Positions 39,301 through 49,500 of a DNA stretch of 64,000 nt are shown piece by piece (position 1 is the stretch's first letter; the number at the start of each line of letters is the position of its first letter). The DNA comes from Vicugna pacos (lineage: Eukaryota > Chordata > Mammalia > Artiodactyla > Camelidae). The translations under genes and the position numbers were made by a program. The DNA is taken from NCBI RefSeq assembly GCF_048564905.1, contig NC_132995.1, forward strand, positions 9,312,501 to 9,376,500, in the 5' to 3' direction. The notes beneath the pieces are model-generated. The model worked only from the letters and a program-made list of their open reading frames with translations, was not told the origin of the DNA and ran no database searches.

Positions 39301-42108
39301 TGGCCTCGGCAGTGCCCGCTGCCCCCGCCCTCACCACGCACACGTAGTCCCGCTCGTCGCCCACCTGGGCCTCGGCCAGCACCAGGCGCCCCCGGGAGTC
39401 CAGCTGGTACGGAGGGCTGCGGCCCCGGGAATCATGCACCTTGTCCTGGAGCTTAGAGCCCTGCAGCTCGGCAGAGGCCAGGCGGTGGCGGATCCCAGAG
39501 CGGTCGGCCTGTGGGAGGGGGGGCCAGCGCCTCATCTTGAGGGGCTGCCTGGCTGGCCCACCCCTCCGCAGCGTCTCTGTCTGTGTCCTTTTCTTTCTGC
39601 TGCTCGGTGGGTCTCTTTGCCTCTTGTTATCTTTCTCTCTGGTCCCTCTGCCCCTCTCTCCACCCCTCCCACCCGTGCACCCTATCTGTTGCCACATTTT
39701 CCTCTCTTTCTCTATCTCACTCTATTCCCACCTCTCCATCTCCCTCACCTGCCCTGTTTCTCCCTGCCTCTTATTTTCTCTTTACTCCCACCCCGGGGCT
39801 CTGGCTTCCTGGGTATCTGCCTCTGAATGTTCTCTCTCAAGAGCCAGGGCTCTGAAGGGGAACTTCTTCATTCTAGTCTCAGCTGTGCTCAGACATCAGA
39901 GGACCCGCATTTCCCTTTTCTGGGCCTCCATTTTCCCATCTGTAAAATGGAAAGGCAGCTTGGTGGAGCTCCTAGGGTCCTTCGGGTTCTGATGAGGGAT
40001 GAAGGTTTGCAGTCCGCTGTGCCCAGACTCCAAGGCCACACTCTGTCATCCCCTGGCCCCCAGCCCGCAGCACTCACCAGGAACCATTCCAGCATGAAAT
40101 AGTCATAAGTCCCCGAGGGGGTGCAGTCCAGAGTGACAGGATCTCCCCTCATCACCTCCACCAGGGGGGGCACAGACAGGCGCACCTCAGCCTTGGCACC
40201 TGTTGTGGGAGTTGGGCCATTGAGCTCTCCCCTACCGCCACCAATAGGCAGAGCCCTCCAAACACAGCCCCTCCTCCGTCAGTACCCAGGAGTCCAGGCC
40301 ACCAGCCCCCTCCTCCCTCAGACCCTGGAGTCCAAGTCCTCAGTCCCTCCTCCCTCAGACCCAGTCCCTCCTCTTCTCCCTTAATCTCTCATCTCTGCAT
40401 CTCTGAGCTTCAGATCTCATTAGCATTTCTTTCCATCTTTCTCCTCAATTGCAGAACTAAGGGCTCCTCCCTCGGGCCACACAGGGCCCCAGGGGCCTCC
40501 ATTCAATCCTCTTGGGCTAAAAGCGTGTCGGTCCTGACTTTTCTCACCAGACCAAACACCCCTCAAGGGCAGGGCCAGGGCGGTCTTCTTCCTTTGCCTC
40601 CAGCACTTTGCGTTGCTCCGGCCTGCCACAGTGATGGAGATCACCGCCTCTCCATCTCTTAGTCACCTCCTCTGCATGTGTGTCCCTCACACTGGGTCTC
40701 CAGCTCTTAGTTCCATGGCCTCTGTGTCTCTCACCATCTCCATGTACCTCAGCCCTGCCTCTGGGTCTCTCCCTCAGGAGTGGGGGGCTGGGGCTGGGCC
40801 AGAGCTGAGGCGGGATGGCTGTGTGGGCGCGGTGAGGGGGACAGGGCTGGGCAGGTTTCAGGAATGTGGGAGGGACAGGCTGGCTCAGACCTGCCCGAGC
40901 CCCCTACCCGCCCCTTGGCCCCTCTAACTCTGATTGAGCAGTGCGTCACTTCAGAACAGACTAGGACTGAGGCCCTGGATGTTGTGTCCCGAGGGAGAAG
41001 GGAGCTCGGGGCCGGACTCCTATCCCCGGACCCTGGCAGACAGAGGTGCTCACATCAGGAAAGCAAGCTCTGTCACCCTCTGGGCTGGCATCCTGGCATT
41101 AGCTCTCAGTTCTTAGACTCTCCCTTCCCTTCCCCGCCCAGCTTGGCCCAGCTCTGCCCCTGGGGATCCACTCTTGGCCATGCTTGTGCCAGGGGCCTGG
41201 ATTCCCAGGCACCCACCTCTGGCCCAGGCCTGCCCCATGGGAGGGAGTGTGGGGCCAGGCTAGTGCCTGGGGCTCGGGCTGAGCAGCAGACAGCAAGGAT
41301 AGATGGAGAGATCTCTTTCTTCCCCAGTTCTCTGGTCTCTCTGTCCCTCTGTGGCTAGCCCCTCAGAGCCTCATCCTCCACCCCCATTCCCCAACCACAC
41401 AGGTGTGTGGATTTATCTGGGGCCCTGGGAAGGGGGCAGTGTCACTCGGAAACACTTGGTTCCCACTTGGCTCCACTGTCACTGCCCAGGGCCATTGCTC
41501 CAGCTCTTTCTGATGGAGAGGGAGGGGGGTCCCTTAGAATCTGGGCTCTCGATCTAGACCCAGGGACCCTCAAATACATGTGACTTCCTGGTTTCTAGCC
41601 ACAGAGTCCCTGATCTTCTCAAAATTTGACAACTTTTGAGCGGGGAGCATTGTTTTGGTCTCTTCTGTCCTGGGGAAATCTACCCCAGCCACTGGGGGCC
41701 TGGCCCTGTGTCTGAGGGAGTACGGCCCAGGTCGGGGTGGGGGTAGTTCCCAAGGTCTGAGTGGGGAGGGAGCCGAGAGCCCCCCGCACTCCTGGGTCCC
41801 AACTTCTCAGGTCGTCTGGAAGCCACTGCTGTGTATCCTGAGCCCCTCTGCCTAGCTGTCCTTATGTCCCTATGCTCCCGTATCCCTCCTCCCTGGGGTC
41901 CCCAAGTTTGGCTTCCTGGGGTCGGTGAAAGCTCCTGCCCTCTTCCCTTCGTGGGGTCCCCAGGGGCTACCCACCCACCGTCCCCGCCCCCAGCCGGAGG
42001 CGCCCTGCTCTCAGCCCGAGCCTTACCTGGCTGCGCCCCCAGCAGGAGCGTGAGCACCAGCAGCCGCGAGGCCCCGCGCGCCCCTGCCCGGGCGTCCGGG
42101 GGCTCCAT
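33375..42108 (-). CDS. BCAM: BCAM (basal cell adhesion molecule, Lutheran antigen), whole gene
   Basis: Type I membrane receptor for laminin alpha-5 on epithelium, endothelium and red cells. It carries the Lutheran blood group in humans. Fifteen coding exons of 82, 122, 229, 71, 97, 183, 137, 157, 116, 142, 137, 145, 145, 118 and 6 nt give 628 aa, the human length. Signal peptide about 1-31, then five Ig-like domains (V-V-C2-C2-C2) with their cysteines, membrane span about 547-570, and a tail with RRK at 572-574 (spectrin contact in human) and Ser621. Exon phases all close. The start ATG at 42108 matches human MEPPDA and has a strong context (A at -3, G at +4). The tail reads RRGS621 where human has RGGS. 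The exon 10 donor is weak. Confidence 0.97.
33462..33579 (-). CDS. BCAM: BCAM exon 14, cytosolic tail
   Basis: 118 nt: last base of Pro588 and residues 589-627, PPREPELSHSGSERPEQTGL then LMGGASGGARRGSGGFGDE. A proline cluster (PPPREP with residue 588) and Ser596, Ser598, Ser600 and Ser621 are visible. Donor GTGGGT, acceptor CCCCTAG. Confidence 0.95.
33585..34258. repeat. G-rich degenerate minisatellite in BCAM intron 13
   Basis: About 670 bp of imperfect units such as gggatggggttgggg, ggtggccatggattgg, gatggagatgaggtt and ggggctggttacgggctggg. Words of 'ggggatgg' and 'ggggttgg' recur every 12-25 bp. Almost free of C on the plus strand. On the transcribed RNA it is C-rich. Confidence 0.8.
34274..34418 (-). 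CDS. BCAM: BCAM exon 13, transmembrane segment
   Basis: 145 nt: two bases of Val540, residues 541-587 and two bases of Pro588. Reads APQTSQAGVAVMAVAVSVG, LLLIVVAAFYC, then MRRKGHPGCCRRGEKGS. Acceptor CCCTGCAG, donor GTGAGT. Confidence 0.96.
34509..34653 (-). CDS. BCAM: BCAM exon 12, fifth Ig domain, second half
   Basis: 145 nt, residues 492-539 plus the first base of Val540. PAEPAPGEQGWVSSSLTLKV, ALSRDGVSCAASNPHGHDQH, VFHFGT. Donor GTGAGT, acceptor CTCCGCAG. Confidence 0.95.
34839..34975 (-). CDS. BCAM: BCAM exon 11, fifth Ig domain, first half
   Basis: 137 nt, two bases of Gly446 and residues 447-491. PPELRAEETKPKAEGSWMEG, DEVRLTCYARGYPEPKLSWS, QLGGS. Acceptor CCCACAG, donor GTAAGG. Confidence 0.95.
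35138..35279 (-). CDS. BCAM: BCAM exon 10
   Basis: 142 nt, residues 399-445 plus the first base of Gly446. DSAPLGNDPTLSLRSITFDS, AGTYVCEAFMPTVPLLSRTR, SFKLLVQ. Acceptor CACCCAG. The donor is CAAG/GTTCGG, which lacks the usual purine at +3 and A at +4, but the phase and the human alignment fix this junction. Confidence 0.92.
35380..35495 (-). CDS. BCAM: BCAM exon 9
   Basis: 116 nt, two bases of Tyr360 and residues 361-398. LDPLELSIGEELSLPLGNST, AVNCSVQGLPTPTLRWTK. Acceptor CTCTCCAG, donor GTGAGA. Confidence 0.95.
35800..36420 (+). repeat. L2 element in BCAM intron 8
   Basis: Sense L2 words: 'aaatcctgcactggttcccc', 'cctcagggcctttgcacttg', 'ctgcttccgctgcctggaat', 'ctcagagaggcctctctgtc'. The 3' end tail is lost. 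Confidence 0.75.
36421..37458. other. BCAM: BCAM intron 8, remaining part
   Basis: No exon. 37150-37330 reads like a decayed L2 fragment ('actggggagccatggtaggt'). The rest is unassigned unique intron. Confidence 0.5.
37459..37615 (-). CDS. BCAM: BCAM exon 8
   Basis: 157 nt, residues 308-359 plus the first base of Tyr360. DKQEVVLKTNLEGNLTLAGV, QRSQSGTYGCRVEDYDAAED. Acceptor CACCCAG, donor GTGAGC. Confidence 0.95.
37881..38017 (-). CDS. BCAM: BCAM exon 7
   Basis: 137 nt, two bases of Tyr262 and residues 263-307. PTEHVQFWVGSPSTTAGWVR, EGDSVQLFCQGDGSPSPEYT, FFHLQ. Acceptor CCCTTAG, donor GTAACT. Third Ig domain. Confidence 0.95.
38459..38641 (-). CDS. BCAM: BCAM exon 6
   Basis: 183 nt, two bases of Glu201, residues 202-261 and the first base of Tyr262. 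GYMTSRTVREASGLQSLTST, LYLRLRKADRDASFHCSAHY. Acceptor CTCCCAG, donor GTGAGT. Second Ig domain. Confidence 0.96.
38756..38852 (-). CDS. BCAM: BCAM exon 5
   Basis: 97 nt, residues 169-200 plus the first base of Glu201. IATCNSRNGNPAPQIMWYRN, GQRLEVPMEMNS. Acceptor TGCCCCAG, donor GTGAGC. Confidence 0.94.
39120..39190 (-). CDS. BCAM: BCAM exon 4
   Basis: 71 nt, two bases of Ala145 and residues 146-168. KPEDTEVTPNKGILSVMEDT then AQE. Acceptor CTCCCACAG, donor GTACCT. Confidence 0.94.
39280..39508 (-). CDS. BCAM: BCAM exon 3, first Ig domain
   Basis: 229 nt, residues 69-144 plus the first base of Ala145. ADRSGIRHRLASAELQGSKL, RGRSPPYQLDSRGRLVLAEA, QVGDERDYVCVVRAGAAGTA. Acceptor TCCCACAG, donor GTGAGT. 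Closely matches human. Confidence 0.96.
40078..40199 (-). CDS. BCAM: BCAM exon 2
   Basis: 122 nt, two bases of Gly28 and residues 29-68. AKAEVRLSVPPLVEVMRGDP, VTLDCTPSGTYDYFMLEWFL. Acceptor CACAACAG, donor GTGAGT. Mature N-terminus probably begins near Ala/Glu 31-32. Confidence 0.95.
40200..42026. other. BCAM: BCAM intron 1
   Basis: No coding exon. Contains copies of the dispersed 'ccaggagtccaggcc' motif at 40280-40370 and otherwise unique GC-rich intron, CpG-rich at its upper end. Confidence 0.55.
40280..40375. repeat. Dispersed 'ccaggagtcc...cctccctcagaccc' units, tandem
   Basis: Three tandem units of about 37 bp: acccaggagtccaggccacc, then cctccctcagaccctggagt, then cctccctcagacccag. Best-preserved cluster of this motif in the window. 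Confidence 0.75.
42027..42108 (-). CDS. BCAM: BCAM exon 1, start and signal peptide
   Basis: ATG at 42106-42108 with strong context. MEPPDARAGARGASRLLVLT, LLLGAQP and the first base of Gly28. The in-frame codon two places upstream is TTG, not ATG, so the start at MEPPD is preferred. Donor GTAAGG. Confidence 0.95.
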
Positions 42109-42130
42109 GTTCAAGGCGTTGTCAGCAGCA

Positions 42131-42157
42131 GCGGCGGCGGCGGCGGCGGCGGCGGCA
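42131..42157. repeat. (GCG)n triplet repeat in BCAM 5' UTR
   Basis: About eight GCG units, next to a short CAG run, 15-50 bp upstream of the BCAM ATG. On the mRNA strand it reads (CGC)n. Likely length-variable. Confidence 0.85.
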
Positions 42158-43359
42158 GGGACTGAGCCCGGGCTGGAGCTCGGCGGCCGCGGGGCTGGAG
42201 CAACGAGGCCCCGCCCCGGGCAGCCCCGCCCCGCCCCGCCCTCCCGGCCTCCCTTGTCCCCCCAAACCCGGGCGCCGCGCCAGGACCTCCCACTGCCCGG
42301 AGCCGACCTCCCAGCGCTCAGCCCGGAGCGGGGCTCCCTCCGCCCCCAGGCCCCAGGGTGTCAGGCTCAGGCACGGGCTGGCCAGCGCCCACGGCGGGTG
42401 GCCTGACTGACCAGTCCAGCCGGTGTCCTGAGCTGGACATCACTGGACAACCGCGGACCCTCTCCCCCTCATTTTGACCGGCGGTCTCGTTCCCACTATG
42501 GCCCATGGCCTGGGCTCACTTCATCCTTTAAACCAGCTGGCCCTGGTCCATCCAGTGGCCTGCATTGGCCTCTCCCAGTATAACCAGCAGTCGCCAGCCT
42601 GACCAGTGGCCTAGAACAGCTTCTCCCAGTATGCCCTGTGAGCCCTCCCCTGTGGCCAGCTGCTCTCCTGTCTGACCAGTGGCCTGGAACCCACCAGTTC
42701 AATCTCTTATATCTAATAGTCTTCAAACCCCAGTTCTGCCCAGGCCTCTTTGATGCTGGGGAGTGGGGGCTGTGGGGTGCTCTTTCCTCTGATCTCCTCC
42801 TAGGGCCCTCCCTCTCTTCCCCCCATCCTGGGAATCCCAGGAATGCCACCCCCCTTCCTCCCTTTCTCTTCCCTTCACTCCCTCCCAACCTTGGGGGGAG
42901 GGGAAGGGAATCGGGCTGGCAGGAGCAGGTGAATGGGGGAGGGGAGGAAGCCAGGGCACCTGAGGGAAGAGAGGAGGAGCCTGGCCATGGGTCAGAAGGA
43001 AGGGTCACAGGTCAGACTTGGGATCACAGATCAGACTGTCCAAGGCTCCTCACAAGCCAGGCCTGACTGGGACCAAATCCCCAGATGCTGGCTGCAGGGA
43101 GGGAGATGTCACTGGTTACCAGGGAGAAGCTAGCCCTGGACACTGTTCGGGATAGGGGATGCTGGTCATGCTGGGAGAGGTTACCCAGGCCTTTGATCAG
43201 ATCGGGGTGGGTGGAGGTGGCAGAGGGTCATTGGTCAAACACCAGGGAAGGCTTAGATTACAGGTCAGCCTTGAGTTATAGGTCAGATTGGTAAAGGCTA
43301 CTTTGTCCATACAGGAGAGCAATTGTTATAGAGGGACAGGTGATCTTTTAGTGTTAGCC

Positions 43360-43590
43360 ACACCACCCCCTCCTCCAGGAAGTCCTCCCTGATCTCTTAG
43401 GCTGGGTCAGGTGCCCTCTCTGAGCTCTCCAACTCCAGCTCTTCCCACACTGGGTCATCGCTCTGGGGACTGGATCTGGGCTGTGAGCCAGTAAGGGCAG
43501 GGCCAGGGCTGTTTCGGTCACTGTTGTGTCCCCAGCACTGCCCAGCACAGGCCAGACACAGAGCAGGCACTCAGGGAAGGTGCGCAAGGC
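43360..43590 (+). repeat. L2-like 3' fragment
   Basis: 'caggaagtcctccctgatct', 'aggctgggtcaggtgccctc', 'gtccccagcactgcccagca'. It shares order with 3415-3640 and 45750-45965. Confidence 0.5.
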
Positions 43591-43899
43591 TCAAAGGCAG
43601 GAGCACACAGGCTCACCTGCAAATTCCACCCAGGCTGGCCGCACATGCATACTTGCTCTTGGACCAAAGCACTCCCTGGGACCAGCTTACACACAATGAC
43701 CCCAGGCACCTGCTGCCCAGCTCTTCTGGCCCTGGCTCGCTAGTGCACCTACTGCTTGGGCTGATAGGCACCCTCTCATCAGCACCCCCTTTCCACCTTC
43801 CTCAAGAAGCCAACCAGATGAGGATCTAGGTGAGGGAGGACTATATGACATGTGTAGGAAGCAGGGAAGTCATAAATACCAGCACAGTTCCTCTGTCCA

Positions 43900-44535
43900 T
43901 GAGGACTTGCCGAAACTAGTACTGAAATGTCGTCTGCCTTTGTCTTCTACAATTCATCTCCACAAAACAGCCAGAGGGGTCCCATTAAAATGTGAGTCAG
44001 CCCCTGTCACTCTTCTGCTCAGAACCCTTGCATGGCCCCTCTCACTCCCAGTAAAAGCTGGAGTCCTCTCCATGGCGCACAAGGGCCTTGATTTGTTCCT
44101 CATGACTCTCTGACCCCATCTCCCCCGCTCTTCCCCAACTAGCTAGCTCTGCTCCTGCCACCCAGGTTGCTTTGCGTTTTTGCTGTTCCTCCAATGCCAG
44201 GCATCTTCCAGCCTCAGGGCCTTTGCACTTACTCTTCCGTCTCTTGGGACATTCTTTCCCGCCATAGCTCCCTCCCTCACTTGCTTCAAATTTCTACTCC
44301 ATCACTTCATCACAGGGCTTCCCTTGACTATCCTATCTAAAATAGCAACTCCTGCTATCCCCACCACTCTTTCCTTCCTTTGTCTTACTACATTTTCCCT
44401 CCATGGTACTTATCACCACCATATATTTATTTTTTATTTTCTGGCACAGAACAGAAGCTCTGAGAGAACAGGAACTTTGTTTGGGTCACCACTGTATCTC
44501 CAGTGCCTAGAACAGCGCTAGGCATGAGGAGCTAG
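43900..44535 (+). repeat. L2 element
   Basis: 'gagtcagcccctgtcactct', 'cagcctcagggcctttgcac', 'actgtatctccagtgcctag' in L2 sense order. Confidence 0.8.
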
Positions 44536-44619
44536 GCAAGTGTTTGTAGAATCAAGGAATTTTCCAGTTCCATCTTTGCCGCCTCAGATGGAGATACAGA
44601 TACATTTTCATTAACACGT

Positions 44620-45430
44620 TCTATCTTTTCTCTGCCTCCATCCTGTTATCTTACTTACTGTGTGAGACTTTTTGGGGGGGAGAGTTGGCTAGCATCTGTA
44701 CCCACTTCCCACATTTAAAAAAATCTGTGCTCTCTGAAAGCCCATGGTCCTCTGTTGAAACCAAGAAGGACAGATGTTTGCTTTCCTGCCTCCATTGCAG
44801 CTCAGGTGACCTAAGTCTGGCGAATCCTGCTTCGCTTGGAATCAGGTGCTCACGATGCCAAATAAACAGGGAAGGGCAAATCTCTTGCTGCTCTGGCAGC
44901 GGGAATGGATTCTACTTTCTAAAGATGGCTGTAACCATAGCTCTCATCCCGCGTGCTCTAGGACAACCTGATCTTGACACTCTTTCCACTGAGAGGTGGG
45001 ATCTGTGTCCCCTCCTCTTAAATCCGTGCAGTTTTGTGACTCGCAGGTCACCATTAGAATGAGGCAGAAGTGACAATCCATGACTCCCAAGATTAAGTTG
45101 AAAAAGCCATGTCGCTTCTCCCTGGGTCACTGTAGCAGTCTCCAGGAAGCCTTCAGCCTTCATACAAGCAGTCTGACTTGTTTGGGACAGCCATGCTGTG
45201 GGGAAGCCCAGACTAGCCAATGTGGGGACCACATGGGGGATGCCTGCCCAGCCCCCAGCTGCCCTGCTCCAAGCATCACTCAACTGCACCCTGAGCCACA
45301 ACCACCCAAATGATCCCCTCCCCAAATCCTGGCCCACAGCAACCACGAGAGATCATAACACGATTGTTGTCATTCACCATTAAGTTTCGGTGTGCTTTGT
45401 TCACTGAGCAGTTAGAAGACACAGCTTGTT
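44620..45430 (+). repeat. Old interspersed repeat, family not named
   Basis: 'gtgacttgcgaggtcacc'-like and 'agactagccaatgtggggac' words, and an end reading 'ttcaccattaagtttcggtg'. It looks like an old LTR- or DNA-type mammalian repeat. I cannot assign it and see no open frame of note. Confidence 0.35.
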
Positions 45431-45749
45431 TCTGGGGCAGCAGAGGCAGTGAGATGACTGGTGTCCAGTGGTCACTGAGGCACCAGCGTAACCTTATTAA
45501 ACCAGTTTGGTGGTGTGATCGTGGCTGGGCTATGGTTGGAGGCCAGCTGCCAGTGTTCTTGATGACTTTCCAATCCTGGTTCTCTAATCACTCCTGGGAA
45601 TCTGTGAGTGATCCTAAGTCCTCTCAATCAATTCCTTTCCTACCCCAGAGGAGGCTTCTGTTGCTTGAAACTAAATTTGTGACGCAGGCTTCCATGCTCT
45701 GTTTACACTGAAATACCTTTTCTTTATCTTTTCAGATGCAGCTTGTACA

Positions 45750-45965
45750 TCCCCTCCTCCTGGAAGCCCTCCCAGATCTCAGAGGCTGGGTCAGCTATCG
45801 GCCCCAGGCTCCTGCAGCTCCCTGGGCTGCTGCCCCCATCCCGGCTCTGCCCACTCTGTGTCATCGTTTGGGGACAGGACTGTGAGCCCCAGGAGGGCAG
45901 TGGTCCCTGCCATGTGCTCAGCATTATCCAGCCTGGGGCTGGGCACGGGGTAGGGGCTCAGAGGT
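45750..45965 (+). repeat. L2-like 3' fragment
   Basis: 'cctggaagccctcccagatc', 'gtttggggacaggactgtga', 'ggctgggcacggggtagggg'. Confidence 0.45.
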
Positions 45966-46506
45966 GCCAACTGGTTTACACTCAAGTGGAGGGAGGCTCG
46001 GGTCCCTCCGGGATTAGTGATGAGGTGGGGAGATACTTCCTCAGCTTGTCTTGGACAAGTTCTACTTGTCAGCTCTACTCTGGGAGAAGGATCCCACCGA
46101 GGAATGGAGCAAAGAGAGGGATGAGAACAGACTCTGGCAAGACCAGATGATAACTCTCAAGGAAATGTGGGGACTCAGAACTCGGATATCTGGGTTTGGG
46201 TCCAGGGAATTTTTTTTTTTTCCATGATGGGGGAAGGGAGTTGGATGCCCGATTCTCTGAGAATTGAGACTCTGGATGCCTAAGTCCTGAGGGTGGGACT
46301 CCTGGGTCTGAGGGAGGAGGGATCTTGGGGCCTAGACTCCTGGATCCAGAGGAGCAGAGTCCCTCACTCTTGGCTCTCTGAAGAGGGACACGGCTTGATC
46401 AGGTGGGGATCAGGCCTCAGGGACCGCCTCTTCCCGACACCAGGCTGCCCCTTGGTGGCTGCTACACTTCATCTCCACACACCAGAGGACAGACCAGGCT
46501 TGGCAG

Positions 46507-46512
46507 TTTATT
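46507..46512 (-). terminator. CBLC: Poly(A) signal of CBLC
   Basis: Canonical AATAAA on the minus strand, 58-63 nt below the last acceptor base. It supports 46571-46573 (CAG) as the final acceptor and a short terminal exon ending near 46490. Confidence 0.85.
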
Positions 46513-46530
46513 TCCGCTTGAGGAACCCCT

Positions 46531-46570
46531 TCAGCCCCTGGGGCTCCCTTGAGCAGCACATCTTGGTGCC
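46531..46570 (-). CDS. CBLC: CBLC exon 11, predicted last coding segment
   Basis: After acceptor CCTCACAG the frame continues one base of Arg481, then [12 protein letters not shown] and stop TGA at 46531-46533. This tail has no human counterpart that I recognise. If exon 10 is not spliced here the segment is untranslated. A terminal exon is supported by acceptor plus AATAAA; the coding status is inferred. Confidence 0.6.
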
Positions 46571-49500
46571 CTGTGAGGCGGAAAGAGACGTGGTTTAGAT
46601 AATTTAGATAGTATCACATCCAGGTGGCATAGGGCAGGAAGGACCAGGCTGAGGGAAGGACCCTGGGCGGGGCGGGGACCTCACCTGGCATCTAGGCCTT
46701 CGTGGGTCCCTCGGGGCAGCTGGAGAGGGGACTCTCCCTTTAGGAGTTTCTGCAGTGGGGAGAGTTGGTGGGGGGGCTGTTGATTTCCTAGGACCAGTGT
46801 CCTCCTGCCGCCCCCACCCCCTCTTCTCTCAGACCTAGGAGTCCTGGACCCCAGCTGCCCTCTCCACTTACTCTCTAGCTCCCTCCCTGGCCTGGGGGCT
46901 GGAGGTGACTTCCCATGGGGCTGAGGCCACAGTCCAAATTCTTGGCAAGGTAAGAGGGGCCCGAAGTCTGGGGAGGGCCAGAGTCGCCTGGAGGGGAGGA
47001 GATTAAGAAATTTCACAGCTGAGCTGCAGCTGAGCTCCATGTCACAGGCCCCGACAGGGGTAACACAGTGGTGGTGGTGGCGGGGAGGGGAATGGCAGGG
47101 TCTTGTCCCCAGTCCATGCTGCTTTTTTCCCCAACACCTCTGGCTTGAGTGGAAAAAAGTTTTGTTTTTCCATCTATCCATTAATCCATCCATCTGTCCA
47201 CTCATCCATCCATCCATCCACCCATCCATTCATCCATCCATCCACCCATCTACCTATTCATATACCCACCCACTCACCCACTCATCCACCCACCCATCCA
47301 TCCATCCCCTTTTATCCCCCATCCATCCCCTTTTATCCCCCATCCATCTGTCTGTCCATCCATCTATTCATCCACACATCCGCTACCCATCTCTTCATTC
47401 ATTCATTCATCTCACAAATTTCCTGAGCAGCTACAGTGTGTCAGGCACTGTTCTAGGCTCTGAAGAGACAGCCACGAACTGTCTGAACTGACAGAAAAAA
47501 AATCTCTGTCCTCATGGAGCTGATAGTCTGCTAAGCAAGGGGCTTACCGTGAGTAATCAGTGCATAATAAGGAAATAGCCTGGAGAGTGTTAGGTGTCCT
47601 TCAGAGGATGGAAATAGTACAGGAGGAGAGAGGGGATGATGAGACGTGAGGGTGGCTGGGGAAGGCCTCTTGGAGGAAGGGGAAACTGAGCAGAAGCCTG
47701 AGTGCAAGAAGGATGCAGGCAGAAGTGCCCAGAGGGTGGTGGGCTTGCTGGCTTGTTAGGAGAACAGCAAGGGGTCCATCGTTGCTGGAAAGGAGCTGAG
47801 GGGGTGGTAGGAGGTCAGAGAGGTGGGTAGGGCTCAGATCCCCAGGCCTTGTGGGCTGGTAGAGAGGACTTTGGCTTTAATTCTTGAGCCCTGGGGTCTT
47901 GGGGGCTTCTGAGAGGTGAGGGAGGGGATCTGATTCAGGTTACAAATGCCCAATCTTGCTGACTTCCATCAAAACCCATGGAGCCCGTGCCATGCTTGTC
48001 TGCATTTTCCACATGGAGACACCAAAGAGGGGAGAGGTCCCCAGAGGCCACAGCGAGGTGCCTGGGTCCCGCTGAACCATGGTGTCACTCCTAGTGGGGG
48101 GTTTCTCTGCTGGTGTGGGAGCAGGCCCAGCGGGGGATTCATCCAGTGCCCACAGCGGCCCCACATGGCAGGGACTGACATCACGCCCATTTTACAGACA
48201 CGGAAATCAAGGATGAACTCTGGAGTCTGGAGCCAGGGGCCTGGGTTCCAGTCCTGACTCTCTCACTTTTGAGCTGGGAGACCTTCACATCCCGTAGCTT
48301 CAGTGGACCCCTCTGTATAATGGGGATCATAATAGCACCTACGTCATCAGGTTGTCATGACAACTAAGTGACTACATTAAACAAGCAGCACAGACATATA
48401 GTAACAGTGATAAACGCATTAGTTCTTCTCATTACGACAGTCACCTTTCTGGGAAGTAGCACACTCAGCGGCCATCTGGCCAGAGGGGCCCCATCAGCCT
48501 GTGACCCCCTCATTGTCCTCAGGGAGCCTTGAGTGCCTCTGAATGTTTCCATTTGTTTTTGGCTGCAGGTCGGGATCTGTTTTTAGCTTCCCTGGCTGGT
48601 GTCACCACGCCCCGCTCCCGCCCCCCTCCTTCCTGCTGGCTCTCCTGTTTGCTGTGGTCGAATAATGTTCCTGGACTTCCTGAGCTGTTTGTTTGAAGAC
48701 TGCCCAGTATCGATTGGATCTGGTGTGTACTCAGCCTGAGATGCTAACAGAGAACTGCCCCTCCCCAGCCAGCCAGGGGCTTGGAAAACCCTAGGGTTTC
48801 ACCTAGAGGGTGGGGGGAGACATAAAAACAAGGATGGGGCTCACTTAGAAAGTAAGCAGATGATTTGGGGTTTTTAAGATTTCTCTTTCAGGCTATGTGT
48901 TTGGGCAGGTGCAATCCCCTCCCTGAGCTTTTTTCGTCTGGAAAATGAGGAGAGGAACATTCAGACTTCATAGGGCTGTTGGGAAGACTCATTTGATTGA
49001 GTCACTCAATGTCTGTTTATTAAGCACCTACTATGTGTCAGGCATGGTTCATATGACAGAGAATAAAGCAATGTCCTAACCTTCAGGAGGGTTACAACCT
49101 GCTGACAGTGACAGGAAACAATAGACTGTAACACTCTGTCAGCTGGCGGAAAGGACTGAGAAGGCAGCTGACAGGGGCTTGGAGGGACAGGGGCCACTAT
49201 TTTCAACAGGGTGGTCTGGGAAGGCCTCCCTGAGGAGCAGAGAAAGCGAGTCTGGAGAAAGGAGATCCAGGCAGCAGGAACAGCTTGTGCAAAGGCCCTG
49301 GGGTAGGGCATGCCTGGGATGCTGGAAGGAGAGCCAGAAAGCCAGTTGGGGGAATAAGTAAAGGAGACGACAAGAGAAGAGGCTATAACAGTGTGGATGT
49401 ACATGGCACAGCCCCTTGTAAGTGGGTGCAAAGAATAGGTGCCTTGCCTGCAGCCCGAGTGCCAGACCAGGGGTGCCAGGGATGACCGAGACCCAAGCCA

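Larger units (their letters stand above)
41950..42400. promoter_or_regulatory. BCAM: CpG island and promoter of BCAM, with GC boxes
   Basis: CpG-dense sequence around exon 1. Several CCCCGCCCC boxes at 42209-42243 are Sp/KLF sites. Human BCAM is known to depend on KLF1 in red cells. No TATA box seen. Confidence 0.65.

Noticed and set aside
42109-42114. Upstream extension of BCAM to give two extra residues before MEPPD
   Set aside because: The upstream in-frame codon is TTG. The ATG at 42108 has a strong context and matches the human start.
47039-47491. 150-residue ORF with repeated HPSI units
   Set aside because: It translates the CATC tetranucleotide repeat. No start context, splice context or domain.
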